Positions 8,623 to 17,302 of a stretch of 64,000 nt of DNA are shown in pieces. Position 1 is the stretch's first letter. The number at the start of each line of letters is the position of its first letter. The notes beneath the pieces were generated by a model that saw only the letters and a program-made list of their open reading frames with translations, was not told the DNA's origin and searched no databases. Source of the stretch: Streptomyces sp. NBC_00440 (GTDB lineage: Bacteria; Actinomycetota; Actinomycetes; Streptomycetales; Streptomycetaceae); contig NZ_CP107921.1 in assembly GCF_036014215.1 (NCBI RefSeq), positions 62,001 to 126,000 of the forward strand, in the 5' to 3' direction. Both the position numbers and the translations under genes were made by a program.

Positions 8623-9722
8623 CCTGAACTCTTCCGTTCCGTTCGGGACATGAGCCCCAGAGCCTTCGCAGGGCCCCCGTTGGTGAGGGACACAGGCTGG
8701 GGCACCGCGGGCTGGTGGCGGGCCGGTAGCGCTTGCGCGAGCCAGTCGGGCTCAGCGCCTGCCGCGACCAGCCGCCCGTACGCGCGGGCACTCTCGTAGC
8801 CAGCGCGGGTGCGCCTGAAATGGAACATGATCTCATCGCGGTGCTCTCCTCCCGCGTCGAGCTTGTACCAGCAGTTGCGCTCCGCTCCCCCGTCGCAATC
8901 GCACGGCTTGCACGCGCAGTGCTCACGCGTGGGCTGAAGCGCCAGGCCCCATCCCGGATGCGTCAGGTGCGCGAGAAGCACGTCGTGCTGTACCGGGACA
9001 CCGTGTTCGTAGGTCAGCTCGAACTTCCATCCCAGCCCGTGCTGCCAGTACCTGACGCCGTACGGCTTGGTCACTGTGTGGAGGAGGGCGATCCGCCGTA
9101 GCAGGCCGCTCGCGATCCATGCCCTGTCTGCTCGCTCCTCCAACCAGGATGAATCCCCGGCCAGGTAGGTGGCTTCGAAGGTCGTCAGCACGGGCCGGTC
9201 CCATAGGGGTACGAGGTCATTGTCCGCGCAAAATGCCCGATGTTTACCGAGGAGGGACCACCACTGCTTGGGCTCCAGGCCGGTGAGAATGACGCGTCCG
9301 TCAGTTCCGGCCAGCCCGAGGTGGAGACCGATCGAGTCGACCTCCAGGATCCTGATCCCGGCGATTCCCCCTGGTGCAAGTTCTTCATCCTCAACAGGGC
9401 CTGTGTACTGGGTGGGCAGGAGGGCTCCAAGACAGTGCTCGGGCAGTGAGTGCTCGGGGCCGAGCTTGGGGTCCAACTCCACGGCAAGATGATCGGCGCT
9501 CGGACGAACGTGAGCGATGCCGGCGGGGTGGGCGCAGTAGTCGATAGTTCCGCCCAACCGCTCGAACACTGCGGCCTCCAGGCGGGCCTGATCACGGCTC
9601 GCGGCCGGTACAGGGTCCTGCATGTGGGAGGCCTTGAACTGCTCGATGCTGGCCTGATGCCCGATGCCGGTACAGCGGGAGTGGTAGCGAGCCTTCTGTG
9701 TGAGCATTTCTCCGTGGCTCAT
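8619..9722 (-). CDS. Uncharacterised protein, paralog A
   Basis: This 367-residue protein has no recognisable catalytic motif. It aligns along its length with the gene ending at 10314. Shared features are an N-terminal basic helix followed by a PVP linker, a DQ..LEA.VF segment, a central W-rich part and the core SGLLRR...LHTVTK / SGLLRR...FHTITS. Paralog A also has a Cys-rich insert (CACKPCDCDG...NCW) that could bind a metal. The chosen start is the ATG at 9722, preceded by CAGGAA; the ATG at 9707 is the alternative. It is cytosolic, with no signal peptide or membrane helix. Function unknown. Confidence 0.7.
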   Translation of the reverse strand: MSHGEMLTQKARYHSRCTGIGHQASIEQFKASHMQDPVPAASRDQARLEAAVFERLGGTIDYCAHPAGIAHVRPSADHLAVELDPKLGPEHSLPEHCLGALLPTQYTGPVEDEELAPGGIAGIRILEVDSIGLHLGLAGTDGRVILTGLEPKQWWSLLGKHRAFCADNDLVPLWDRPVLTTFEATYLAGDSSWLEERADRAWIASGLLRRIALLHTVTKPYGVRYWQHGLGWKFELTYEHGVPVQHDVLLAHLTHPGWGLALQPTREHCACKPCDCDGGAERNCWYKLDAGGEHRDEIMFHFRRTRAGYESARAYGRLVAAGAEPDWLAQALPARHQPAVPQPVSLTNGGPAKALGLMSRTERKSSG

Positions 9723-10313
9723 CAGCGTTCCTGAACTGCGTACCGTCCGGCCCCGGTGCGCACAGGTAGGTGTGAGCACGACTTGTTGTGTGACGGTGTT
9801 TTACGGGGGTCGGGGCCTAGCTCCTTCGCATCCGTCAGCAGAATGTCGGGCGCCTCTGGCCGGCGAGCGCCCTGCGGATGCTGGCCCACCGAGAGGGCCG
9901 CTGGCTATTGTGTCAGCAGGACATCTCGGTAGTAGGCATGATGGGGCGCCCGGAGGCCAATTCACCTGTCCGAGTGACGGCACCGGGGTCCCCTCCCCCG
10001 ATGGTCTCGGTCGACGTTGATCTCGTCGCGTCGACCTCCGTTCACCCGGGCCCGGCCAACGAATCCCACGTGTTGAAAACCCACCGATGTGCACCGATGT
10101 GTCTCCTGCATTACGCGGAAGGCGCTGGCCGGGCGTATCTCTCCTCCGACGGGCCTTGAACCTCTGCGTGGTTTGTATGCAGCGGCCGTTGGAGGAACGG
10201 GAGTGCGTTCGGCAGGATCGAGCCAGCTCGCGGGACCGTTGGGGGGCTCGCGGACCGAGCTATTGTCCGGGTCAGCCTGCCGTCTGGGAGCGGATCTGGT
10301 TAGCGGGCTAGGG
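9723..10313. other. Intergenic region between the two paralogs
   Basis: No open frame here has a ribosome binding site or recognisable product. The region should hold the promoter of paralog A. The 16-base sequence CGGCCGTTGGAGGAAC at 10183-10198 recurs exactly at 11481-11496, on the far side of paralog B. Confidence 0.5.
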
Positions 10314-11315
10314 TCATTGTCCCGCTGACAGGACCCGAGCGATACGGCGTTCAACGCCCTCTGCGATCACCCGATACTCGGGCTCGCACGAGCCGAGATG
10401 GAGGGATGGGTAGTTGAACGTCTGGAACCGCAGCTCGATCAGACCGGATCGGTCGTCGTCGTCCAGACGGATGCAGCTCTCGTTACGGCCGGGCGGGTAG
10501 ATCGCGTCGAGGTGTCGCGCCGCAGCGACTGGCAGCCCGAACTCAGGGTCAGTGAGTGCCGCGACCAACCTCTCCTTGCGATACGGGACTCCCCTTCGGT
10601 GAATGACGTCGATGCACCAACGCACAGGGCCGACGCCCTCGTACCCGTTGATGCCGAGGCCTTTGTAGCCGGTGACCGCGTCGGCCGACGTGATGGTGTG
10701 GAAGATTCCAAGCCGCCGCAGCAGACCGCTGCTGCACCAGGCTCCAGCCTGGACGTGCCGCGCCCACTCCCCCGTATTCCAGCGTTGCTCGAACACCAAC
10801 TCCGCATCTGACCACTCCCGGGGACCACCCCACAACGCGTGCCACCCGATGTCCGCCACCTGCTCCAAGGCAGTCTGTTCACACCGTGTCCAGACCGGTG
10901 ACGGAATGCCCGTCAGCCAAGCCGAGGTTCGACGACCCATGATGTGAACCTCGATACCGCGCTCGTTTCGCTGTCGGATCCGCAGGCCGGGCATGCCATG
11001 CACTTCGCCGTCGGGTTCGTACGCAGGCAGGATCCGGTCAAGGAGCCTGCCTGCGCGCTTTTCGTTCTCCACCACCAACTCGATGGTGTCTGGGTGCGGC
11101 CGAACGCGCCGGATCCCGAAAGGGAACTCGGTGAAGTCGATGTGAGAGTCGATGACCTCATGAAAGAGTTCTGCTTCGAAAGTTCGCTGATCCGTGGATT
11201 CTGCGGGTGGGACCGGCGGTTGCCCGGGGCGCAGGAGGGAGCGGGCCTGGGTGTAGTTCTCATTCGTGTAGTGGGTACGGAGCTGGGCGCGCTTACTGAT
11301 CCGGTCACGACGCAT
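10314..11315 (-). CDS. Uncharacterised protein, paralog B
   Basis: This 333-residue protein belongs to the same unrecognised family as the gene at 8619. Matching features are the basic N-terminus (RISKRAQLRTHY), the PVPP linker, DQRTFEAELF, a HPDTIELVVE-type strand, and the core WCSSGLLRRLGIFHTITS followed by RRGVPYRKERLVAALTDPEFG. It lacks the Cys-rich insert of paralog A. The ATG at 11315 is preferred over the longer frame to 11711 because AGGA lies eight bases upstream and paralogy begins immediately after it. No signal peptide or membrane helices. Function unknown; both copies are on the same strand but separated by about 590 bases, so they are not obviously one operon. Confidence 0.75.
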   Translation of the reverse strand: MRRDRISKRAQLRTHYTNENYTQARSLLRPGQPPVPPAESTDQRTFEAELFHEVIDSHIDFTEFPFGIRRVRPHPDTIELVVENEKRAGRLLDRILPAYEPDGEVHGMPGLRIRQRNERGIEVHIMGRRTSAWLTGIPSPVWTRCEQTALEQVADIGWHALWGGPREWSDAELVFEQRWNTGEWARHVQAGAWCSSGLLRRLGIFHTITSADAVTGYKGLGINGYEGVGPVRWCIDVIHRRGVPYRKERLVAALTDPEFGLPVAAARHLDAIYPPGRNESCIRLDDDDRSGLIELRFQTFNYPSLHLGSCEPEYRVIAEGVERRIARVLSAGQ

Positions 11316-11588
11316 CGGAGAGTCCTGTTCTCCCGTACCGTCGGCCCTTCGGTACGGCGAGACGGAGCCGCTACCGGTTGTGGTGCACGTGCAGTGCTGT
11401 GGTGTGAAGCCGACCTCCTTTGTTCCCCCGGAGGACGCTCGTATGGGGCCGACAGCAGTCCAGGGAACCCGGCCCAACCACGGCCGTTGGAGGAACCATA
11501 GCGATACCCAGGCCGCGCGTGAAGCTCCCGTCACCCGTTCGTGGGCATGCCCCTCGACTGATCGTTTCAGTCGAGCCGCTGGAGTCAG

Positions 11589-11913
11589 TTCACCGTTCTC
11601 GGCCAGGTCGACGAGAACCCGGGTCGTTGCAGATGCTGGCGTCGCGGACGATGAGGGCGTCCACGACCCAGAAGTAGCGGCCCCCCGTTGGCCTCTCCGT
11701 TTCCTTCCCACCTCTTCATCACGGATCGACCTGGGCCGCAGTCATGATGGTCGCCCTCCACCGAGAGCCGTCCGGGAGGTCGACAAAGACATCGACGTTG
11801 TCCACGGACTCCAGATCCTCACCCGCGTGCGGCACGAAAGAGTCCTCGAAGTGGTCTGTACGGACCCGGTAGACGGGTCCGTCCCAGGGCCCCGACTGTC
11901 TGTACTGGCTCAT
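11589..11913 (-). pseudogene. Small conserved Streptomyces protein, frameshifted
   Basis: The N-terminal 64 codons (11913-11719) read MSQYRQSGPWDGPVYRV...VFVDLPDGSRW and then stop at a TGA. The family continues with a segment like MKRWE.NGE, found in the next frame, then GRYFWVVDALIVRDASI and finally VLVDLAENGEL in a third frame down to about 11589. At least two single-base shifts therefore break a protein of about 105 residues. Function of the intact family is unknown to me. Confidence 0.6.
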
Positions 11914-12157
11914 CGGGTGAGCTTGGCGGGCCGGTCAGCCCCTCCTGGACTGAAATCTTCCGCCACGCTCCCGGCGCTGATCCGGTGGCGGGCGCAGACG
12001 CGATCCGCAGGTGTGCGTACGTAGTTGCGAAGCTGTTTCTGATCTGCGGTTTTGCCGAGGGCCGATTGACGATCGGTTCGGTGACGGAGGGTTGCTGCCG
12101 GTCAGCAGGCTCCCCGGGCAACCGCAGGCGTTCTGACTTCAAGGTGTCTGTAGCATC

Positions 12158-12667
12158 ATGGATATGCCCGAGGTGTTGATCAGTTTCAGCGCTGCCGCTC
12201 GGCGAAGATACTGGTGGCGGACCGGCGTCCTGATGTTGGTGCTTGTCGGCGGGCCAGTGGCAGTCGGCGTGACTGTGTCGGCACCGGACCGTTGGTGGTG
12301 GGGCGCTGGCTTCGGCGCTTTCGGTTTGCTCACACTCTTCGACATGATCAACCGCATCTATGGCCGAGCAGTCTTGACTGCGGCCGGGATGGAGTTCCGC
12401 ACCTTTGTCAGTAGGCGCTCGCTTCCCTGGTGCGAGATTGCCGGTGTCAAAGTGCGGCAGCGAGGATCGCGGAGCGGAATCTGGTCGGACCTGCGGCTCG
12501 TCCGGGTTCGAGGGCGGTCACTCACGGTTCCCGGGACCATGACCAATCGGATTTGGGACGCGGAGCTCGATCGGAAGCTGGTCCTCATCCAGGAACATTG
12601 GTCCCGCGCTGTCGGCGGCAGCGATAGAGCTGGCCGTTCTGCTGAGACCAAGCGCCGCAGCCGCTAG
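12158..12667 (+). CDS. PH-like-domain membrane protein
   Basis: The 169-residue protein has two membrane helices (residues about 20-40 and 46-66) followed by a small beta-rich domain. RAVLTAAGMEF, SLPWCEIAGVKV and VRGRSLTVPG resemble bacterial PH-like domains of actinobacterial membrane proteins. Function unknown. Its stop codon TAG at 12665-12667 is made of the TA target site plus the first base of the adjacent IS5 element, so the original C-terminus was probably cut or altered by the insertion; the tail after EHWSRAVGG is low-complexity and basic. The ATG at 12164 is an alternative start. Confidence 0.65.
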   Translation: MDMPEVLISFSAAARRRYWWRTGVLMLVLVGGPVAVGVTVSAPDRWWWGAGFGAFGLLTLFDMINRIYGRAVLTAAGMEFRTFVSRRSLPWCEIAGVKVRQRGSRSGIWSDLRLVRVRGRSLTVPGTMTNRIWDAELDRKLVLIQEHWSRAVGGSDRAGRSAETKRRSR

Positions 12668-13546
12668 GCCGTTTCTTTCGGATCACCTTGCTGACCAGAT
12701 GAACATGGCGGCGAGGTGGAGTCCTGCGAGGTAGATGGTGGCGGTCTTGTCGTAGCGGGTGGCCAGGCCGCGCCACTGCTTGAGCTTGTTGATGCAGCGC
12801 TCGACCGTGTTGCGTTGCTTGTACGCGTCGCGGTCGAAGGCTGATGGTCTGCCGCCGCGGCTGCCGAGACGTTTACGGTTGGCGGCCTGGTCGGCGGGCT
12901 GCGGGATCACCGCCCGGATCCCGCGTCGGCGAAGGTGAGAACGAATCGCGCGGGACGAGTAGGCCTTGTCGCCCAGGACCATGTCCGGTGTGATTCTGGG
13001 ACGGCCGGTCTGCCGGAGCACCCGTAAGCGGGCCATTACCTGAGGGAACGCAGGCGCGTCACCTGCCTGCCCGGGCGTGATGACGAAGGCCAGCGGACGG
13101 CAGAGGCCGTCGGCGGCGAGGTGAATCTTGGTGGTCAGCCCGCCGCGGGAGCGTCCGAGGGCATGGTCGGCGGGCTCGCCGGCCGGGGCCCGTTTTGACG
13201 GGCCCCGGCGGCGTGCTGGTGAGCACGCACGACGGTGGACTCGACCGCGACGACCCAGCCGAGATCGCCTTCGGCGTCGGCCTGGGTGAGCAGAGCGGTA
13301 AAGACCCTCCCAGGTGCCGTCGGCTGCCCACTTCCGTAGACGGTTGTGGGCGCCCTCCCACGACCCGAAGCGCTCGGGCAGGTCCATCCATGGCGTCCCG
13401 GTGCGGTACTTGAACGCGCTCGCGTCGATCACCTGCCGGTGATCACGCCACCGCCCTCCCCGCTGCGGAGTCCGATCCGGCAGTAACGGCTCAATGCGTT
13501 CCCACTGGGCGTCAGCCAACGATCAGATGATTCGAAAGAATCGGCC
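12667..13546 (-). mobile_element. IS5-family insertion sequence
   Basis: Terminal inverted repeats GGCCGTTTCTTTCGGATCA (from 12667) and its imperfect complement ending at 13546 differ at two positions. TA flanks both sides (12665-12666 and 13547-13548), the pattern expected of a target duplication. The element is about 880 bases, normal for the IS427-like subgroup, and contains one transposase reading region on the minus strand. Confidence 0.85.
12683..13519 (-). pseudogene. IS5-family DDE transposase with out-of-frame middle
   Basis: The frame is open for 278 codons, but only its two ends are transposase. The N-terminus (QWERIEPLLPD, GTPWMDLPERFGSWE) and the C-terminal half (GRSRGGLTTKIHLAADG, GDKAYSSRAIR, RNTVERCINKLKQWRG) are in frame 1. 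The middle, which should carry the first catalytic Asp region, is readable only in another frame as LTQADAEGDLGWVVAVESTV. Thus a shift near 13300 and another near the Arg-Gln-Asn-Gly segment are needed. The second lies where IS427-type elements use programmed frameshifting; the first looks like a mutation. Even in the correct frame the catalytic Asp reads Glu (AVES), so it is probably inactive. Confidence 0.8.
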
Positions 13547-13548
13547 TA

Positions 13549-14010
13549 AGCGCTGTCGCCCGTCCGGGGGCCGGACGGCGAGTGCCTTGGGTCTCGATGG
13601 TGGCCCGGTGTATCCGATCACCGTCGCATCGACCGGCTCGGTGTGCCGCACCTTCGACCAGATTCGGCCCGGCCGGTACACGCCGCTGTCTCTCTTCGCG
13701 ACGATGCCCTCAATGTCTTGGCGATCGTGCTGCTCGTACCAGAGCAGCGCGATCGTGCGGTCTCCGGTCGCCGGCACCGGCTGGATCGGCGGCCCTATCC
13801 CCTCCAGCACGGTGAGAAGGAGCCGGCGTCTCTCCGCGTACGGGCGGCTCAGCCGGATATCTCCGAGGTTTCCGGGTGGGCCAGGAGGCCCCACACCGTG
13901 TAGTGGGCCGGGAGCTGGGCGGCGAGCAGACCGCCGCGAACTGGATGGCCGAGAGCGGCCGCGGCGAGGCCCGCTATGCCGCCCACCGGGCCCGCGGGGC
14001 GGACCGCGTC
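13549..14010 (-). pseudogene. ATP-dependent DNA ligase fragment
   Basis: A minus-strand frame reads PYAERRRLLLTVLEGIGPP, GIEGIVAKR-like sequence, YRPGRIWSKVRHTE and VDATVIGYTGP. These are characteristic of the adenylation-domain end of actinobacterial ATP-dependent DNA ligases (LigC/LigD type). The upstream part continues in other frames (QLPAHYTVWGLLAHPE near 13900), and the catalytic Lys motif is absent. The fragment is cut at 13549 by the IS5 element, and no ligase sequence resumes beyond the element. It is a relic of rearrangement. Confidence 0.75.
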
Positions 14011-14070
14011 TTATGCATCTCTTGGTTCTGCCAGGCAAGGGGCGGGGCACACGGTGTGGGCCGGGGGCGC

Positions 14071-14829
14071 TTACAGCAGGGCGCCGCCGGACACTTCGAG
14101 GCGCTGGGCGGTGACCCATCGCAGGTCCTCGGAGGCGAGCGCGGCGATGGCGTCGCCGATCTCCTGCGGTTCGCCGACGCGGCCGAGCGCAGTCTGCGCG
14201 CTCAAGCCCTCGCGCATCTGCGCGTCGTCCCGCATGGCGCCGCCGTTGAAGTCGGTGGCGGTCGGACCCGGTGCGATGGTGTTGATGCGGATCTTGCGCG
14301 CCCCCAGCTCCACGGCCAATGTCCGGCTGAGGACCTCGACCGCCGCCTTGGAGGCCGAGTAGACCGAGGTGCCGGCACTGGTGTGGCGGCTCAGGGAGGA
14401 GGAGACGTTGATGATCCGCCCCCCGTCGGCCAGCACGGGCGCAAGCGCCTGGATGAGGAAGAACGTGCCGCGCACGTTGGTGTCCATCACCGCGTCGTAG
14501 TCGTCGACCGTGACCGCTTCCAGCGGTCCGAACAGCCCGATCCCGGCATTGTTGACCAGGATGTCCAGCCGGGTCGCCTCCCAGCGCTCCAGCTGCGCGG
14601 CCAGGTGTGAGACGAAGGCGGGGAAGGAGGCCACGTCGCTGATGTCCAGCCGCAATGCGGCGGCCATGGCGCCGGTGTCCTGAATGCTCTTGACCGTCTC
14701 CTCGGCCTCCTGCGCGTCGCCGCGGTGGGTGACGATGACGCGCAGCCCGTGCCGGGCCAGCGACTGGGCCGTGGCCCTGCCCAGCCCGCGATTGCCGCCG
14801 GTCACCAATGCGATCTTGCCTGACTCCAT
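14071..14829 (-). CDS. SDR-family NAD(P)-dependent oxidoreductase
   Basis: The 252-residue protein is a classical short-chain dehydrogenase/reductase. It has the nucleotide-binding TGGNRGLG near the N-terminus, LVNNAGIG, catalytic Ser in INVSSS, and Tyr/Lys in YSASK. It reduces or oxidises a carbonyl or alcohol with NADP(H), judging from the Arg-containing loop THRGD; the substrate is unknown. GGAGAAG lies six bases before the ATG. It is divergent from the TetR gene at 14980. Two identical palindromes in the gap strongly suggest that TetR represses both genes. Confidence 0.92.
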   Translation of the reverse strand: MESGKIALVTGGNRGLGRATAQSLARHGLRVIVTHRGDAQEAEETVKSIQDTGAMAAALRLDISDVASFPAFVSHLAAQLERWEATRLDILVNNAGIGLFGPLEAVTVDDYDAVMDTNVRGTFFLIQALAPVLADGGRIINVSSSLSRHTSAGTSVYSASKAAVEVLSRTLAVELGARKIRINTIAPGPTATDFNGGAMRDDAQMREGLSAQTALGRVGEPQEIGDAIAALASEDLRWVTAQRLEVSGGALL

Positions 14830-14888
14830 GAGTGCTTCTCCATGCGGTGACGGAACGACGCCGGCGGGGAGTACTCCCGCCAACCGAA

Positions 14889-14908
14889 GGCGAGTCGGAC
14901 GACTCGCC
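14889..14908. promoter_or_regulatory. TetR operator, site 1
   Basis: The palindrome GGCGAGTC-N4-GACTCGCC is perfect. It recurs at 14937 with the same arms and a different 4-base spacer. Its position in the 150-base gap between the SDR gene and the divergent TetR gene marks it as the likely repressor site. Confidence 0.75.
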
Positions 14909-14936
14909 TCTCTGTCCACGTAAACACCTGCACAGT

Positions 14937-14956
14937 GGCGAGTCAAGTGACTCGCC
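14937..14956. promoter_or_regulatory. TetR operator, site 2
   Basis: Second exact copy of GGCGAGTC-N4-GACTCGCC, centred 48 bases from site 1 and 24 bases before the TetR ATG. This position suits autorepression. Confidence 0.75.
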
Positions 14957-14979
14957 TCGTGATGGGTCATACTGGGCCC

Positions 14980-15624
14980 ATGACCGCAGGACTCTCCGCG
15001 CACCATCAACGACTCGCCCAGCGCAAGCGCGAGGCGATCACCGCCGCGGCCACGAAGCTGTTCCTGGACCGGGGATATGACGGGACCTCGCTGGCGAAGA
15101 TCGCTCAGGAAGCGGTCGTCTCGAAGTCCACGCTGTTCAAGCAGTTCCCCACCAAGGCAGCGCTCTTCGAAGCCATCGTCACCGAGTACTGGAAGGGTGG
15201 GCCGGACCAGGCGGCGCCCGCAACGCAGCCCGGGGACCTGCGCGCCGGCCTGAGCGCGATCGGCCGCCAGTACGCCGACCTGATCGGCCAGCCCGCGATG
15301 GCGGCCCTCTTCCGCATCGTCATCGCCGAACTGCCGCGCTTCCCGGAACTGGGACGGGCTCAGTTCGAGCTGGGAAAACTGCCCTACTTCATCTCCGTCC
15401 AGCACTACCTGGAGGCCGAGCATGCCGCGGGCACTGCGGTGGTACCCGACACGGAGAGCACCACCAACCAGTTCCTCGGAATGATCGCCAACTACGTCCT
15501 ATGGCCGCAGATGCTGCTCGCCGACTGGAGCCCCGCACCTGCCGACGTCGGCCACGCCGTCGATGAGGCGGTCACGACGATGCTCGCCCGCTACGGCCGC
15601 AGCACCGGCGACCCGCAGCGCTGA
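14980..15624 (+). CDS. TetR-family repressor
   Basis: The 214-residue protein has a TetR helix-turn-helix at about residues 12-58 (REAITAAATKLFLDRGYDGT, SLAKIAQEAVVSKSTLFKQF) and an all-helical ligand-binding C-terminal domain. It presumably dimerises on the two GGCGAGTC palindromes upstream and releases them on binding a small ligand, perhaps the substrate of the divergent SDR. The ATG at 14980 places the first helix a normal distance from the N-terminus; an upstream start at 14935 would run through the second operator and is unlikely. Confidence 0.92.
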   Translation: MTAGLSAHHQRLAQRKREAITAAATKLFLDRGYDGTSLAKIAQEAVVSKSTLFKQFPTKAALFEAIVTEYWKGGPDQAAPATQPGDLRAGLSAIGRQYADLIGQPAMAALFRIVIAELPRFPELGRAQFELGKLPYFISVQHYLEAEHAAGTAVVPDTESTTNQFLGMIANYVLWPQMLLADWSPAPADVGHAVDEAVTTMLARYGRSTGDPQR

Positions 15625-15649
15625 GGGCGCCGACGCGGGTGCGGACGCC

Positions 15650-15880
15650 CCCCCGTTACCTTTTTGGTGGCCCCACAACGGGGCTCCCGGTCTCCGGCTC
15701 GGCATGACTGTTCCCCCTGTAGTTCGCATGATCCGGGGGGTGTCACCGGGCCGGAGGCACCGGTAGACCGCTGATAGAGGCAGGACCACCAGCTCGCTGG
15801 GAGGCTCTTCGTAACGTGGATGCCGGCGACTGGTGCCACGCCAACGAGGCCGGGAAAGCACGACCTCGTAAGGGATCAGC
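15650..15880 (+). ncRNA. Candidate bridge RNA region of IS110 copy A
   Basis: This is the noncoding segment between the presumed left end and the transposase start. It aligns base by base with the equivalent region of the second IS110 element (about 26165-26398): CAACGGGGCT, GGCATGACT, GGGGGGTGTCACC, AGACCGCT and GGGAGGCTCTT are shared. IS110-family elements are known to transcribe a structured bridge RNA from such ends. The assignment is by position and conservation only. Confidence 0.4.
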
Positions 15881-17105
15881 GTGATCGACACCGGAGATGT
15901 GGACGCCTTCCTCGGCCTGGACGTCGGCAAGGGCGAGCACCACGGAACCGCTCTGATGAGGGGCGGCAAGCGGATCTTCGACAAGCGGTTGCCGAACAGC
16001 GAGCCCAAGATGCGGGCCGTGCTGGACAAGCTCACCGCCAAGCACGACACGGTCCTGGTCGTGGTCGACCAGCCCGCCTCCACCGGCGCCCTACCGCTCG
16101 CGGTCGCCCGGGACGCCGGATGCCGCGTCGCCTACCTGCCCGGCCTCACGATGCGCCGGATCGCCGACCTCTACCCCGGCGAGGCCAAGACCGACGCCCG
16201 CGACGCGTTCGTTATCGCCGACGCCGCCCGCACCATGCCGCACACCCTGCGCGGCATCGAGCTCACCGACGAGACCATCGCCGAGCTGGAGATGATCGTC
16301 GGCTTCGACGACGACCTGGCCGGCGAGGCGACCCGCATCGCCAACCGGCTGCGCGAACTGCTCAACCAGATCCACCCGCACCTGGAGCGTGTGCTGGGGC
16401 CGCGGCGCGACCACCCGGCGGTCCTCGCCCTGCTGGAACAGTTCGGTTCCCCGGCGGCCCTGCGCAAGGCCGGACGCCGTCGCCTGCTGAACATCGCCCA
16501 GCCGTTGGCCCCGCGCATGTTCGAGCGCCTGGTCGAGGACATCCTCACCGCGCTCGACGAGCAGACCGTGATCGTCCCGGGCACCGAGGCGGCCGCGCTG
16601 ATCGTGCCGAGCCTGGCCGGCTCCCTGCGAGCGGTCCTGGATCAGCGCGGGCTGCTGGAGAAACGGATCGAGGAACTGCTGGACGAGCATCCGCTGTCCA
16701 AGATCCTGACCTCCATGCCCGGCATCGGGACCAGGACCGGGGCCCGGGTCCTGATCGACGTCGGCGACGCGAGCGCGTTCCTGACCGCCGCCCGCCTCGC
16801 CTCATACGCCAGACTCGCCCCCGCGACCCGCTGTTCCGGCTCCTCCATACGCGGCGAGCAACCCTCCCGCCGCGGCAACAAGCAGCTGAAACGGGCGTCC
16901 TTCCTAGCCGCGTTCGCCTCACTCAACGACCCCGCCTCCCGGACCTACTACGACAAGAAGATCAACCAGGGAAAGTGCCACACCAAAGTGCCACACCCAA
17001 GCACTCCTCTGCCTGGCCAGACGCCGAGTCGACGTCCTGTTCGCCATGCTCCGCGACGGCACCTTCTACGAGTCCCGGCCCGCAGCGGCCGACAGTTGAA
17101 CTCCA
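15650..17105 (+). mobile_element. IS110-family element, copy A
   Basis: The element consists of a noncoding left end and one transposase. The exact ends are not defined, as expected for IS110 elements, which lack long inverted repeats. The left edge is placed where similarity to copy B begins; the right edge lies shortly after the original transposase stop at 17097-17099. Confidence 0.65.
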
Positions 17106-17302
17106 CGGGGATCTGCCAGCAGCACCACACGGTCCGCCGCTGGATCGAACCCGAGCACCAGGTTTCCCCAGTCGCCCTCCGCAGTCATCCGCACGGGCTT
17201 GCCCAGCCGGCGTCCGATCGATCCCAGGAAGCCACACAGGATGTCCACCCCCTCCTGGCCCTGCAGTTCCCGAAGGTCGACATCGAAATCGATCTCACCT
17301 GA
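15881..17302 (+). pseudogene. IS110-family DEDD transposase with frameshifted C-terminus
   Basis: The N-terminal DEDD domain is intact (FLGLDVGKGEHH, Asp; VVVDQPAS; LPGLTMRRIADLYPGEAKTDARDAFVIAD), as is the C-terminal Tnp20 domain with MPGIGTRTGARVLIDVGD and YARLAPATRCSGSS containing the serine region. After YYDKKINQGK a 13-base tandem duplication (16975-16987 and 16988-17000, one mismatch) shifts the frame. The original tail, ALLCLARRRVDVLFAML with a stop at 17097-17099, is read only in the neighbouring frame, and the present frame runs on to 17302 in unrelated DNA. Loss of the last 40 residues or so may abolish activity. The GTG start aligns with that of copy B. Confidence 0.85.

Noticed and set aside
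10314..11711. Full-length 465-codon version of paralog B
   Set aside because: The first 132 codons overlap the frameshifted small gene and have no ribosome binding site; similarity to paralog A begins at 11315.
14889..14956. The two GGCGAGTC palindromes as IS ends
   Set aside because: They are themselves palindromes in a divergent promoter, not opposite-facing single repeats, and no transposase lies between them.
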